A stretch of 64,000 nt of DNA from an uncultured Collinsella sp. (GTDB lineage: Bacteria; Actinomycetota; Coriobacteriia; Coriobacteriales; Coriobacteriaceae). Positions 36,733-45,676 of the stretch are shown here, piece by piece. Numbering within the stretch: the stretch's first letter is position 1; each line of letters starts with the position of its first letter. The DNA is taken from NCBI GenBank assembly GCA_934647195.1, contig CAKUFD010000001.1:124001-188000 (forward strand), read 5' to 3'. The notes below the pieces were generated by a model. The model was not told the DNA's origin, did not search any database, and saw only the letters and a program-made list of their open reading frames with translations. A program made the translations under genes and the position numbers.

Positions 36733-38730
36733 ATGGCACAAAACACCGCAAACTATGGCAACGACAGCATCCGCCAGCTCAAGGATGAGGAGCGCGTACG
36801 TCTGCGCCCCGCCGTCATCTTTGGCTCGGATGGACTTGACGGCTGCGCGCACGCCGCCTTCGAGATCCTGTCCAACGCCGTTGACGAGGCGCGCCAGGGG
36901 TATGGCAAGCTCATCACCCTCACTGCCTTTCGCGATGGTTCCATCCAAGTTGAGGACAACGGCCGCGGCTGCCCGCTCGATTGGAACCCCTCCGAGAAGC
37001 GTTTTAACTGGGAGCTCGTCTTCTGCGAGCTCTATGCCGGCGGCAAATACAACAATAACCAGGGCGGCGACTACGACTTCTCGCTCGGCACCAACGGCCT
37101 GGGCTCGTGCGCAACCCAATATGCCTCCGAATACATGGATGTCACGGTCTGGCGCGACGGCAACAAATACTCCCTGCACTTTAAAAAGGGCAAGGTAGTA
37201 GGCACCAAGAAGAAGGCGCTCGAAGTTGAGCCCGCTGACGACGACCGCACCGGCACCACCATCAAGTGGCGCCCCGACCTGGAAGTCTTCACCTCCATCA
37301 GCATTCCCCACGATTGGTATCGCGAGACCATGCGCCGCCAGGCCGTAGTCAACGCCAACGTGACCTTCCGCCTGCGCATCGAGGGCGATGACGGCGAGTT
37401 CTCGCAAGAGGATTTCTGCTACCCCAAGGGCATCGAGGACTACGTGCTCGAGAAGGTCGGTGCCGATTACCTCACCGAGCCCTTCTTTATCGAGGCCGAC
37501 CGCCGCGGTCGCGATCGCGAGGACCTGCCCGACTACAACGTCAAGATCACAGCATGTCTGTGCTTCTCTCGCACCTTCCAGATGCAGGAGTACTATCACA
37601 ACTCCTCATGGCTCGAAAACGGCGGCTCGCCCGAAAAAGCGGCCCGCAGCGCCCTGACCAGCGCAATCGATGCTTACATCAAGCAACAGGGCAAGTACAA
37701 CAAAAACGAAAGCGGCATTAAGTGGCAAGACGCTCAGGACTGCCTGGTGCTGGTGACCAACTGCTTCTCCACCCAGACGTCCTACGAGAACCAAACCAAA
37801 AAGGCCATCAACAACCGCTTTATCCAGCAAGCCATGACAGCGTTCTTCAAAGAGCGCATCTCGACCTACCTGATCGAGAATAAAGACGCCGCCGGCAAAA
37901 TCGTGGAGCAGGTGCTCATCAATAAGCGCTCGCGCGAGAACGCCGAGAAGACGCGCCAGAGCATCAAGACCAACCTGCAGCAGAAGACCGATATGGCCAA
38001 TCGCGTGCAGAAGTTCATCGACTGCCGCTCCAAGGACAAGAGCCGCCGCGAGATCTACATCGTAGAGGGAGACTCGGCAGCGGGCGCCATCCGTACGTCG
38101 CGTGACGCCGAGTTCCAAGGCGTCATGCCCGTCCGCGGCAAGATCCTCAACTGCCTGAAAGAAGACTACCCGCGCATCTTCAAGTCCGACATCATCATGG
38201 ACCTTATGCGCGTACTGGGCTGCGGCGTGGAGATCAAGGACAAGCGCATCAAGAACCTGGGAGCGTTCGACCTGGACAACCTCAACTGGAACAAGGTCAT
38301 CATCTGTACGGACGCCGACGTCGACGGCTATCACATCCGCACACTCGTGCTCACCATGCTCTACCGCCTGGTGCCCACACTCATCGACGAGGGCTACGTC
38401 TATATCGCCGAGTCCCCGCTCTACGAGATTAACTGCAAGGAGAAGACTTACTTCGCCTACACTGAGCTCGAGAAGAACGGCATCTTGAAAGAGATTGGCG
38501 ACCAGAAGTGCTCCATCAACCGCTCCAAGGGTCTTGGTGAGAACGATCCGGACATGATGTGGCTCACCACCATGAACCCCGAGACGCGCCGCCTGATCAA
38601 GGTAGAGCCTGAGGACGTCACCAAGATGGAGACCATGTTCAACCTGTTGCTGGGCAACGACGAGGCGGGCCGCAAGCGCCATATCTCCGAGCACGGCAAG
38701 GAATACCTGGACCAGTTGGACCTGCAGTAG
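36733..38730 (+). CDS. Type IIA topoisomerase ATPase subunit (ParE/GyrB-like)
   Basis: The 665-residue protein has the GHKL ATPase domain (FEILSNAVDEA, VEDNGRGCP, GTNGLGSCATQY), the transducer domain, and a TOPRIM domain with IVEGDSAAGAI near 438 and ICTDADVDGYHIRT near 533. This is the normal GyrB/ParE order. The first GHKL box and the loop LYAGGKYNNNQGGDYDFSLG differ from canonical gyrase, so I take it as a second, topoisomerase IV-like enzyme. It is followed by its partner after 45 bases. The start has only a weak binding site. Confidence 0.9.
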   Translation: MAQNTANYGNDSIRQLKDEERVRLRPAVIFGSDGLDGCAHAAFEILSNAVDEARQGYGKLITLTAFRDGSIQVEDNGRGCPLDWNPSEKRFNWELVFCELYAGGKYNNNQGGDYDFSLGTNGLGSCATQYASEYMDVTVWRDGNKYSLHFKKGKVVGTKKKALEVEPADDDRTGTTIKWRPDLEVFTSISIPHDWYRETMRRQAVVNANVTFRLRIEGDDGEFSQEDFCYPKGIEDYVLEKVGADYLTEPFFIEADRRGRDREDLPDYNVKITACLCFSRTFQMQEYYHNSSWLENGGSPEKAARSALTSAIDAYIKQQGKYNKNESGIKWQDAQDCLVLVTNCFSTQTSYENQTKKAINNRFIQQAMTAFFKERISTYLIENKDAAGKIVEQVLINKRSRENAEKTRQSIKTNLQQKTDMANRVQKFIDCRSKDKSRREIYIVEGDSAAGAIRTSRDAEFQGVMPVRGKILNCLKEDYPRIFKSDIIMDLMRVLGCGVEIKDKRIKNLGAFDLDNLNWNKVIICTDADVDGYHIRTLVLTMLYRLVPTLIDEGYVYIAESPLYEINCKEKTYFAYTELEKNGILKEIGDQKCSINRSKGLGENDPDMMWLTTMNPETRRLIKVEPEDVTKMETMFNLLLGNDEAGRKRHISEHGKEYLDQLDLQ

Positions 38731-38775
38731 CAGAAAATCAACAACGCCGGCCCACAAGAAGTTCAAGAGGAAATC

Positions 38776-41016
38776 GTGGCAAAGAAGAAAACAAAGAACC
38801 AGCCGAAGAAAAAGCAGGTCAACGCCGAGAACGTTGTCGGCCTGCACTCCGAGGTCACCGATCAGCCAATCACGCAGACGCTTGAGGTCAACTACATGCC
38901 CTACGCCATGAGCGTCAACGTCTCGCGCGCGTTCCCCGAAATCGACGGCTTCAAGCCATCGCACCGCAAGCTGCTCTACACCATGTACAAGATGGGCCTG
39001 CTCAAGGGCGAGCGCCAAAAGAGCGCCAACATCGTGGGCCAGACCATGAAGCTCAACCCGCATGGCGATGCTGCCATCTACGAGACGATGGTGCGTCTTG
39101 CCACCGGCAACGAGGCGCTGCTCGCCCCCTTCGTGGAATCGAAGGGCAACTTTGGCAAGTACTATTCGGGCGACCTGAGCTACGCCGCCTCGCGCTACAC
39201 CGAGGCCAAGCTCGCACCTATCAGCGCCGAGATCTTCAAGGACATCGACAAGGACCCAGTGGACTTCATCGACAGCTACGACGGCGCTATGAAGGAGCCG
39301 CGCCTGCTGCCCACCACGTTCCCCAATATCCTGGTCTCGGCAAATAAGGGTATCGGCGTCGCCATGGCATCCGACATCTGCGGTTTCAACCTCAACGAGG
39401 TCTGCACCGCCACCATGCACTACCTGCAGAATCCCGACTGCGACCTGCTCGAGTACATGCCCATGCCCGACTTCTCAACGGGCGGCGAGATCATCTACCG
39501 CCGTGAGGAGATGGAGAAGATTATCGAGACGGGCCTTGGCAGCTTCCAGATCCGCTCACGCTGGCGCTGGATTCCCGAAGAGCGCATCATCGAGGTGTAT
39601 GAGATTCCCTACACCACCAAGACCGATGTCATCATCGAACGCATTGTCAAGCTCTCCAAGGAGGGCAAGGTCAAGGAGATCGCCGACATCCGCGACGAGA
39701 CCGACCTTTCGGGTCTGCGCATCGCCATCGACCTCAAGCGCGGTGTCGACCCCGATAAACTCATGGCCAAGCTCTACCGCTCGACCACGCTGCAGGATTC
39801 GTTCTCGTGCAATTTCAACGTGCTGGTCGACGGCTACCCGCGTGTCATGGGCGTTCGCCAGATCCTGCACGAGTGGGTTGCGTGGCGCATCCAGTCCACA
39901 CGTCGCCGCATAAGCTTTGACCTGGGTAAAAAGTCCGAGCGTCTGCACCTTCTGCGCGGTCTCGAGGCAATTCTGCTCGACATCGATAAGGCGATCGCCA
40001 TCATCCGCAATACCAAGCTCGAGGCCGAAGTCGTACCCAACCTGATGCTCGGCTTCGACATCGATGAGACCCAAGCGGAGTTCGTCGCCGAGATCAAGCT
40101 CCGCAACATCAACGAGGAGTACATCCTCAACCGCACCAAGGACATCGAGAAGCTCGAAGGCGAGATCGCCGAGCTCGAGGAAATCCTATCAAGCGAGGAT
40201 AACATCAAGAAGGTCATCAGTGACGAGCTGGCCGCGGTCAACAAGAAGTACGTGATGCCGCGCCGCACGGGCAGGATCGACCCCACAGATGTCATCGAGG
40301 TGAGCCTGGAACCCGAGGTCGAAGAATATCCGGTCACCATCATGCTCTCGCGCGAGGGCTACCTCAAGAAGATGACGGACCGCGTACTCAAAAAGGCTGC
40401 GGCGCTCAAATATAAAGATGGCGACAAGCCCTTTATCGAGTTCCCCTCCTCCAACACGCACGAGCTACTGGTGTTTACCGACAAGAGCCAGGTGTACAAG
40501 TGCAAGGTCGCGTCATTTGAGGACACCAAGTCGGCGCAGCTTGGCTCCTATCTGCCCACCGATCTTGAGATGGAACCCGACGAGTCTGTGATCTGGGTAA
40601 TCGACCCCGAGGACTACAAGGCAGACGTACTGTTTGTCTTTGAAAACGGCCGTGTTGTCCGCGTCGCGCTGGCAGGCTATGTCACCAAGACCAACCGCAA
40701 GCGCCTGAAAAACGCCATCTACGGCGGCAGTAAATTGCTGTTTGCCCAAGTGCTTAAGGAAGACCGCGACCTGGCACTGGTTTCGAGCGATAACCGCTTA
40801 ATGAACTTCAACACGTCCCTGCTCAAGACTAAGACAACCACCAATACCCAAGGTGTCCAGGCGTTCACGGCTAAAAAGAATCGCATCATCACCGCCGTGG
40901 GTGTGGCAGAAGACTTCTTGGGAAGCGAGGCTTGGACGGAACGATTCACCGCGCAGACGCTGCCGTCCGCCGGCGCCCTCATGAAGGAAAACGACATGCC
41001 GAGCCTGTTTGACTAA
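38776..41016 (+). CDS. Type IIA topoisomerase DNA-cleavage subunit (ParC/GyrA-like)
   Basis: A 746-residue breakage-reunion subunit. The winged-helix region includes DGFKPSHRKLLYTMYKMG and the catalytic tyrosine lies in AASRYTEAKLAP, near residue 138. The tower and coiled-coil regions follow, with ELEEILSSEDNIKKVI near 470, and a beta-pinwheel C-terminal domain from about 510. The GyrA-box QRRGGKG is not seen, which points to relaxation or decatenation more than supercoiling. The start is GTG with AAGAGG upstream. It shares an operon with the ParE-like gene. Confidence 0.9.
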   Translation: MAKKKTKNQPKKKQVNAENVVGLHSEVTDQPITQTLEVNYMPYAMSVNVSRAFPEIDGFKPSHRKLLYTMYKMGLLKGERQKSANIVGQTMKLNPHGDAAIYETMVRLATGNEALLAPFVESKGNFGKYYSGDLSYAASRYTEAKLAPISAEIFKDIDKDPVDFIDSYDGAMKEPRLLPTTFPNILVSANKGIGVAMASDICGFNLNEVCTATMHYLQNPDCDLLEYMPMPDFSTGGEIIYRREEMEKIIETGLGSFQIRSRWRWIPEERIIEVYEIPYTTKTDVIIERIVKLSKEGKVKEIADIRDETDLSGLRIAIDLKRGVDPDKLMAKLYRSTTLQDSFSCNFNVLVDGYPRVMGVRQILHEWVAWRIQSTRRRISFDLGKKSERLHLLRGLEAILLDIDKAIAIIRNTKLEAEVVPNLMLGFDIDETQAEFVAEIKLRNINEEYILNRTKDIEKLEGEIAELEEILSSEDNIKKVISDELAAVNKKYVMPRRTGRIDPTDVIEVSLEPEVEEYPVTIMLSREGYLKKMTDRVLKKAAALKYKDGDKPFIEFPSSNTHELLVFTDKSQVYKCKVASFEDTKSAQLGSYLPTDLEMEPDESVIWVIDPEDYKADVLFVFENGRVVRVALAGYVTKTNRKRLKNAIYGGSKLLFAQVLKEDRDLALVSSDNRLMNFNTSLLKTKTTTNTQGVQAFTAKKNRIITAVGVAEDFLGSEAWTERFTAQTLPSAGALMKENDMPSLFD

Positions 41017-41053
41017 GGTATGACAGAACAACCAACGTAGGTTTCCTGATGCA

Positions 41054-41090
41054 GCGAGGCCGGGTGCAGATAATCTGTACCCGGCCTCGC
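41054..41090 (+). terminator. Strong hairpin after the topoisomerase operon
   Basis: Two 18-base arms (41054-41071 and 41073-41090) pair fully apart from one position, with almost no loop. No T-run follows, so it may protect the 3' end rather than terminate. Confidence 0.55.
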
Positions 41091-41242
41091 TCGCAACGGG
41101 GTGGGTTGATTGAGGAGACGATTGAGGGAACGATTCATGCCGAGCCTTAAAAAGGCCGGAGAGGACATGGAGGCGGCGGGCCGGAAACAGTTTCACCGAA
41201 GTTTGGTCTATTTCCGTGGTCTACGGAGCCGCAAAAGAGAAA

Positions 41243-41278
41243 CAGGCCAAAGGACATAAGCCTTTGGCCTGCTGTTTT
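41243..41278 (+). terminator. Intrinsic terminator downstream of the topoisomerase operon
   Basis: An 11-bp stem CAGGCCAAAGG/CCTTTGGCCTG (41243-41253 with 41261-41271) is followed by CTGTTTTAC. Confidence 0.8.
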
Positions 41279-41281
41279 ACC

Positions 41282-41299
41282 TGGAGCGGGCAACGGGAC
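41282..41299. repeat. Second copy of the tRNA-Gly 3' end (att-like repeat)
   Basis: An 18-base exact direct repeat of the 3' end of the tRNA-Gly gene at 41473-41490, in the same orientation. Site-specific integrases commonly duplicate such sequences. Only about 170 bases lie between the copies, with no integrase, so this would be a scar rather than an element. Confidence 0.7.
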
Positions 41300-41307
41300 G
41301 TCCGTGT

Positions 41308-41420
41308 ATTTGCTTCGCAAATCCACACCGGCTTCAGGCGCCTATCGGCGCCTTCGCCTACTCGCTACAAACGCTTCGCGTTTACTTAACGCTCGCACCC
41401 TGTCGGGTTCGAGTCCCGGC
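41308..41420. repeat. Run of tight mini-hairpins and a tRNA T-arm fragment
   Basis: ATTTGC-TTC-GCAAAT (41308-41322), AGGCGCC-TATC-GGCGCCT (41336-41353) and AAACGC-TTC-GCGTTT (41369-41383) follow one another. They are followed by a plus-strand T-arm-like sequence GTCGGGTTCGAGTCCCGGC near 41402-41420 that belongs to no complete tRNA. The block reads as structured debris between the two copies of the tRNA-Gly 3' end. Confidence 0.55.
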
Positions 41421-41428
41421 CCTTTATC

Positions 41429-41462
41429 GAAAAAGGCACGGTAACGAAACGTTACCGTGCCT
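41429..41462 (-). terminator. Terminator of tRNA-Gly
   Basis: A perfect 13-bp stem (41434-41446 with 41450-41462) with a 3-base loop is followed on the minus strand by TTTTTCG. It lies ten bases past the tRNA 3' end. Confidence 0.88.
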
Positions 41463-41472
41463 GAAATTCGAA

Positions 41473-41547
41473 TGGAGCGGGCAACGGGACTCGAACCCGC
41501 GAGTGTCAGCTTGGGAAGCTGATGCCTTACCACTTGGCGATGCCCGC
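41473..41547 (-). tRNA. tRNA-Gly (anticodon CCC)
   Basis: A complete cloverleaf on the minus strand. The acceptor GCGGGCA pairs with TGCCCGC, the anticodon loop is TTCCCAA, the T-arm contains GGGTTCGAGTCCC, and the 3' CCA is encoded (41473-41475). Its 3' end is the source of the duplicated 18-base repeat at 41282. Confidence 0.97.
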
Positions 41548-41576
41548 ATATGTGGCGCAGCAAATGCGCGGTAGTT

Positions 41577-41582
41577 AGTATA
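41577..41582 (-). promoter_or_regulatory. Candidate -10 box of tRNA-Gly
   Basis: TATACT on the minus strand, 29 bases before the mature 5' end. TTGCCC 18 bases further upstream is a possible -35 box. Confidence 0.4.
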
Positions 41583-41872
41583 ACCTGCATTGTTCTTATG
41601 GGGCAAGAAACGTACCAGTCCACGATAAAACTGCGCGAGAAGATCAATCCCCGCTGAAAGCTATGGAGATATGCACCTCATTTTGTGGGGACAATCACTT
41701 CGCCCCCCAAGATGCAGGGCAATCTGCGCCGCTTTCACCCCGTCCTACCTGCCCTGTTAGAAAACGGCAAGATTGAGGGGAATTCACGCGCCCTCTTTTG
41801 TGAGCACAGGCGGAATCAAGGAAGAACCTACCCTCATATGCTCGACTCCCATCGATTCGAGGGAGGACGATT
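41583..41872. other. Intergenic region upstream of the adhesin operon
   Basis: About 290 bases without a credible gene. The right end carries the strong adhesin ribosome binding site AGGGAGGA. I could not identify a convincing promoter. Confidence 0.4.
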
Positions 41873-44800
41873 GTGAACCACAGCAAGGCACGCCGATTCC
41901 CCTGGCGCAACACAGACGACAACCGCATCACAAGACGTCGCAGAACGGTGCCGCTTTTCGTTGTTCTTGTCATCGCCCTTCTCGGAGCGACATGCGCTGT
42001 TGGCAGCGCGCTTATCGGTGCGCATGCCAGCAGCGATTCTATCACCGTAAGCAACCTTATTCACAACCCCAACTCCTCCGACGGACATGGCAAGCTCATT
42101 CGTGTCGAAGGGCAAAACGTCGCTTACTGCGCGCAGGGATTTCTCTCCTATCCCGAAGTGGGGCAAAAGCTCACCCGGTACGGTTCGCCCGAAATCCCCG
42201 AGCTCGACTACGTTGTTTATCACGGATACGACGGAAACATGGTCACCTCGGTTGCAGGGCTCGACAAAGGCAAGTCGGAATCCGCCACTATGGCAGCCAT
42301 CTGGCTCGCCATCGGTGACAAACGGCCCGATCTTCTCAACTTTGTTCCTAAATACGACCCTCCCTGGCACGGAAACAAAGCCTATAAGGAACGATGGGAA
42401 GCCATCAAAGACCCCCAAATCAAAGAAGCATCCTGGAGCCTCTACCAACAATCAATCGCCTATGCCCAGGCGGGTGGAGGAGGCATCGAAAAAGGGTGCG
42501 CCGTTCTGTGGGTCAATCACACGCCGAAAGGCGAGAACAAGACGTTTGGATATCAAAGCCTCATCACCAGCGAGAAGAAGACCCGTGTAGTCTTCTCGAA
42601 AACCTCCGCAGACGCAAGCATCAGCGCAAATAACGGAGAGTACGCACTCGAAGGGGCCGAGTACACGATTTACCATGCATCGGATTCCTCTCCGGCGGGC
42701 ACCATCACCACCGATACAAACGGGCATGCCGAGCTCGCACTCAAGCCCAACACCGCCTACTATGCCCAAGAAACAAAGGCTCCAAAGGGCTTTGTCAAAA
42801 ACGAAGAGCGAATCGAGTTCACAACTGCAGGGCTTAACACCCTGGTTTCGACTGCCGACAAACCCTGTACCTTCGACCTTCTCATTTGCAAGTATGACGC
42901 CATAAGCAAAGGCACAGCACAGGCCGGATGCTCATTCGGGGGCGCAGGGTATGAGCTGACCTCGGATAGCGTGCCGGGGTTTCACGCGGCAGCCATCACC
43001 AACAAAGAAGGTGTCGCTTCCTTTGAAAATATCCCACTCGGTACCATCCATGTGCGGGAAACCAAGGCCCCGGAAGGGTATCTCCTCGACACGGAAGACC
43101 ATATCTACCATGTTGGAGCCGATGACCTTGATGAGAATGCCACGCTGACGCTCACTCCTGAAAGCGATTTTGAAGAGATTCCCATCACATTTGATATCGA
43201 AATCGCCAAATTCAAGGATGAAGGCGATGAAGGTTCCTCGAAGCAAGAGGTTCCCGCCGAAGGTGTAACCTTCCAAATCATCTCCAATACCACAGGCAAG
43301 ACGATCGGGTCCATCACGACCGATAAAGACGGCTATGCCAAAAGCAAGGGATTATGGTTTGGAGACGGCTCGAATTCCGATATCGCTCACGGGGCGATTC
43401 CCTACGACCCTGCAGGGTACACCATCCACGAAGATGAGCAGACCACCCCAGATGGCTTTGAAGCAATTGACGATTGGACGATCGACACAAACCAAATGAT
43501 CGATGGCTGCATGCTGAAGTACATCATCAATAATCACCGAAAGATGAGTCGACTGCAGATCGTTAAAGTCGACGCCGAATCGGGAGAACGCATTCCTCTC
43601 GTCGGCTTCTCTTTCCAGCTTCTCGATAGCGACAAGAATCTTATTTCCCAACATGTCTGGTATCCGGCCCAGTCAAGCATCGACACCTTCACCACAGGCG
43701 ATGATGGAAGCATCACGTTGCCCGAGCAGCTGACGGCGGGAACGTATTACATCCGAGAAATCGCAGCGACACGCCCCTATGTCCTCGCCGGGGAAGACAT
43801 GAAAATCGAAATCGACGGAGATGAGCCGCTCTGCATTGCCACGGTTGCCAACTCCCCCGCCACGGGGATAGCGCAGATTGTCAAAACGTGCTCCGAAGAT
43901 GGTTCGGCTCTAGGCGATGTCGAATTTGACGTGCGTGCTCATGAGGATATTGTCGCTGTCGACGGATCGATCCTCTTGAGCGCCGGAACCGTTGTCGACC
44001 ATGTTAAAACCAACGACGAAGGCCGCGCGACAACAGCAAAGCTCCTGCTGGGCGCAGGTGAAGCAACCTATGAGTTTGTTGAGACAAAACCCGCACCCGG
44101 CCATGCACTTGCGAGCGACCCCATTATCTTTACGCTTTCCTATGAAAACCAGAACACCCCACTTGTCAGCGCGAGCTGTACAGCATCGAACATACCGACA
44201 ACGGTCGAAATCAAAAAGGTAAAAGCGGGCACCGACACGCCTCTCCGCGGTGTGCAATTCGCCCTCTGGCGCTTAGAGGACGAAGCGACACTTGAACCCT
44301 CAGAGCCTGCCGATAATAAAACCGACGACACAAATCACGGTGATACCCCCGGCATCCCCCAGCTCAAGGAAGGCTGTTCGACACTCGTGATCACAACCGA
44401 TGAAAATGGCATCGGCCGAGCGATTCACCTGCAGCCCGGCATCTGGCGCATCAAAGAAACAAGCACAGCGAACGGCTTTCTTCTCGATTCTCTTATCCGC
44501 GAATTCACTGTCGATGAGCATGGTCTTATCGATGCTGCGACGCGCTACGAGGTTGCCATTGAAAACGATTTCACCAAGGTCGATATCTCGAAAAGAGACA
44601 TCACCAACGAGAACGAGCTTGCCGGAGCACACCTCACCGTCACCGATTCTGACGGAACTATTGTTGACGAATGGACCTCGACCACTGAGCCGCATCGAAT
44701 CGAAGCACTTGCGCCCGGCGCTTATACACTCACCGAAACGCAGTCGCCTCAAGGACATGACATAGCCGAAAGCATCACGTTTACCGTAGAAGAAAGCGGC

Positions 44801-45676
44801 GAAATCCAGGCTGTCGCCATGTATGACCGGCCCATTCAAATTAGAGGAGAGCTCGACAAACGCCAGATGCACCTCGCAGAGGCAGGCGAGGGCCATGTAT
44901 TTACCTATTCGCTCGATATGCGAAACACGAGTAACACCTGGGTGGACGAATGCACAGTCACTGACCCACTTGATTGTGTAGCTCAAGGGATGGCCGAGGT
45001 AACCAGCGTGACGACACCCATCGTTCAAGGGGATTACGATGGCAAACTCAATATTTGGTATCAGCTTTCCAACGATGATGATTATCTCAACGAATCGGAC
45101 GCCAACCAAACGCTCGAAGACGGTCATGAAAATCCCTGGCTCGAAGGCGAAGGACGCAAGCTCGACTACTCGCATTGGCGTCTTTGGGAGCGAAACGTCG
45201 ATGCCACACAAGCAAACGTCCTCAATGTTCGTGACCTTGATCTTGAAGAAGGGCAACGTATCTGCGCTCTTCGTTTTGAATTCGGCCGCGTTGAAGATTC
45301 GTTTACCACGCGAACAGACGAATGGGAACGCTCGGGCCCGAAGAGCGAAGACGACTCTTATGACAAAGACTCCGAGAAGATGGAGACTGACGATCTTTCA
45401 CCCGCAATTATTCAGCTCTCGACAACAAAGCGTTGGGGAGGCGGGAGTACCCTTCTCAACAGCGCGGTTATCGACCTCTATCGAAATGGCGGGGGATCTG
45501 ACCTTGAGGACCACGACGAGGATAAGGTTAAGCAGGTTATCGGCCGGCCTCTTGCGCAAACCGGTGTCGATTCCAGCACGATTCCCTTACTTGCGGGCGC
45601 ACTTTGCGGCTTTGCCCTTATAGCATTGACGCTCTTCCCCGCCATTTCGCGCAAGCGCGGCAGCTTAAAACGATGA
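41873..45676 (+). CDS. Multi-domain SpaA/Cna_B surface adhesin with LAQTG sorting signal
   Basis: A 1267-residue exported surface protein. It has a signal anchor (about 25-50 after a basic tract RITRRRRT), a thioester-type domain (about 55-235) with Cys86 in NVAYCAQGF, and at least seven SpaA/Cna_B-like repeats from about 237 to 972. Several repeats show E-box motifs such as AQETKAPKGF (299), VRETKAPEGY (394) and TETQSPQGH (954). A non-repeat region (about 990-1200) comes before the sorting signal LAQTG (1227-1231), a hydrophobic helix and a basic tail. The GTG start has AGGGAGGA upstream. Coding looks AT-richer than its neighbours. It overlaps a sortase gene by four bases. Confidence 0.88.
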   Translation: MNHSKARRFPWRNTDDNRITRRRRTVPLFVVLVIALLGATCAVGSALIGAHASSDSITVSNLIHNPNSSDGHGKLIRVEGQNVAYCAQGFLSYPEVGQKLTRYGSPEIPELDYVVYHGYDGNMVTSVAGLDKGKSESATMAAIWLAIGDKRPDLLNFVPKYDPPWHGNKAYKERWEAIKDPQIKEASWSLYQQSIAYAQAGGGGIEKGCAVLWVNHTPKGENKTFGYQSLITSEKKTRVVFSKTSADASISANNGEYALEGAEYTIYHASDSSPAGTITTDTNGHAELALKPNTAYYAQETKAPKGFVKNEERIEFTTAGLNTLVSTADKPCTFDLLICKYDAISKGTAQAGCSFGGAGYELTSDSVPGFHAAAITNKEGVASFENIPLGTIHVRETKAPEGYLLDTEDHIYHVGADDLDENATLTLTPESDFEEIPITFDIEIAKFKDEGDEGSSKQEVPAEGVTFQIISNTTGKTIGSITTDKDGYAKSKGLWFGDGSNSDIAHGAIPYDPAGYTIHEDEQTTPDGFEAIDDWTIDTNQMIDGCMLKYIINNHRKMSRLQIVKVDAESGERIPLVGFSFQLLDSDKNLISQHVWYPAQSSIDTFTTGDDGSITLPEQLTAGTYYIREIAATRPYVLAGEDMKIEIDGDEPLCIATVANSPATGIAQIVKTCSEDGSALGDVEFDVRAHEDIVAVDGSILLSAGTVVDHVKTNDEGRATTAKLLLGAGEATYEFVETKPAPGHALASDPIIFTLSYENQNTPLVSASCTASNIPTTVEIKKVKAGTDTPLRGVQFALWRLEDEATLEPSEPADNKTDDTNHGDTPGIPQLKEGCSTLVITTDENGIGRAIHLQPGIWRIKETSTANGFLLDSLIREFTVDEHGLIDAATRYEVAIENDFTKVDISKRDITNENELAGAHLTVTDSDGTIVDEWTSTTEPHRIEALAPGAYTLTETQSPQGHDIAESITFTVEESGEIQAVAMYDRPIQIRGELDKRQMHLAEAGEGHVFTYSLDMRNTSNTWVDECTVTDPLDCVAQGMAEVTSVTTPIVQGDYDGKLNIWYQLSNDDDYLNESDANQTLEDGHENPWLEGEGRKLDYSHWRLWERNVDATQANVLNVRDLDLEEGQRICALRFEFGRVEDSFTTRTDEWERSGPKSEDDSYDKDSEKMETDDLSPAIIQLSTTKRWGGGSTLLNSAVIDLYRNGGGSDLEDHDEDKVKQVIGRPLAQTGVDSSTIPLLAGALCGFALIALTLFPAISRKRGSLKR

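Noticed and set aside
37606..39420. Open frame of 604 residues opposite the ParE/ParC genes
   Set aside because: It spans the junction of two real genes on the other strand and has no motif. Its composition is typical of antisense frames in high-GC DNA.
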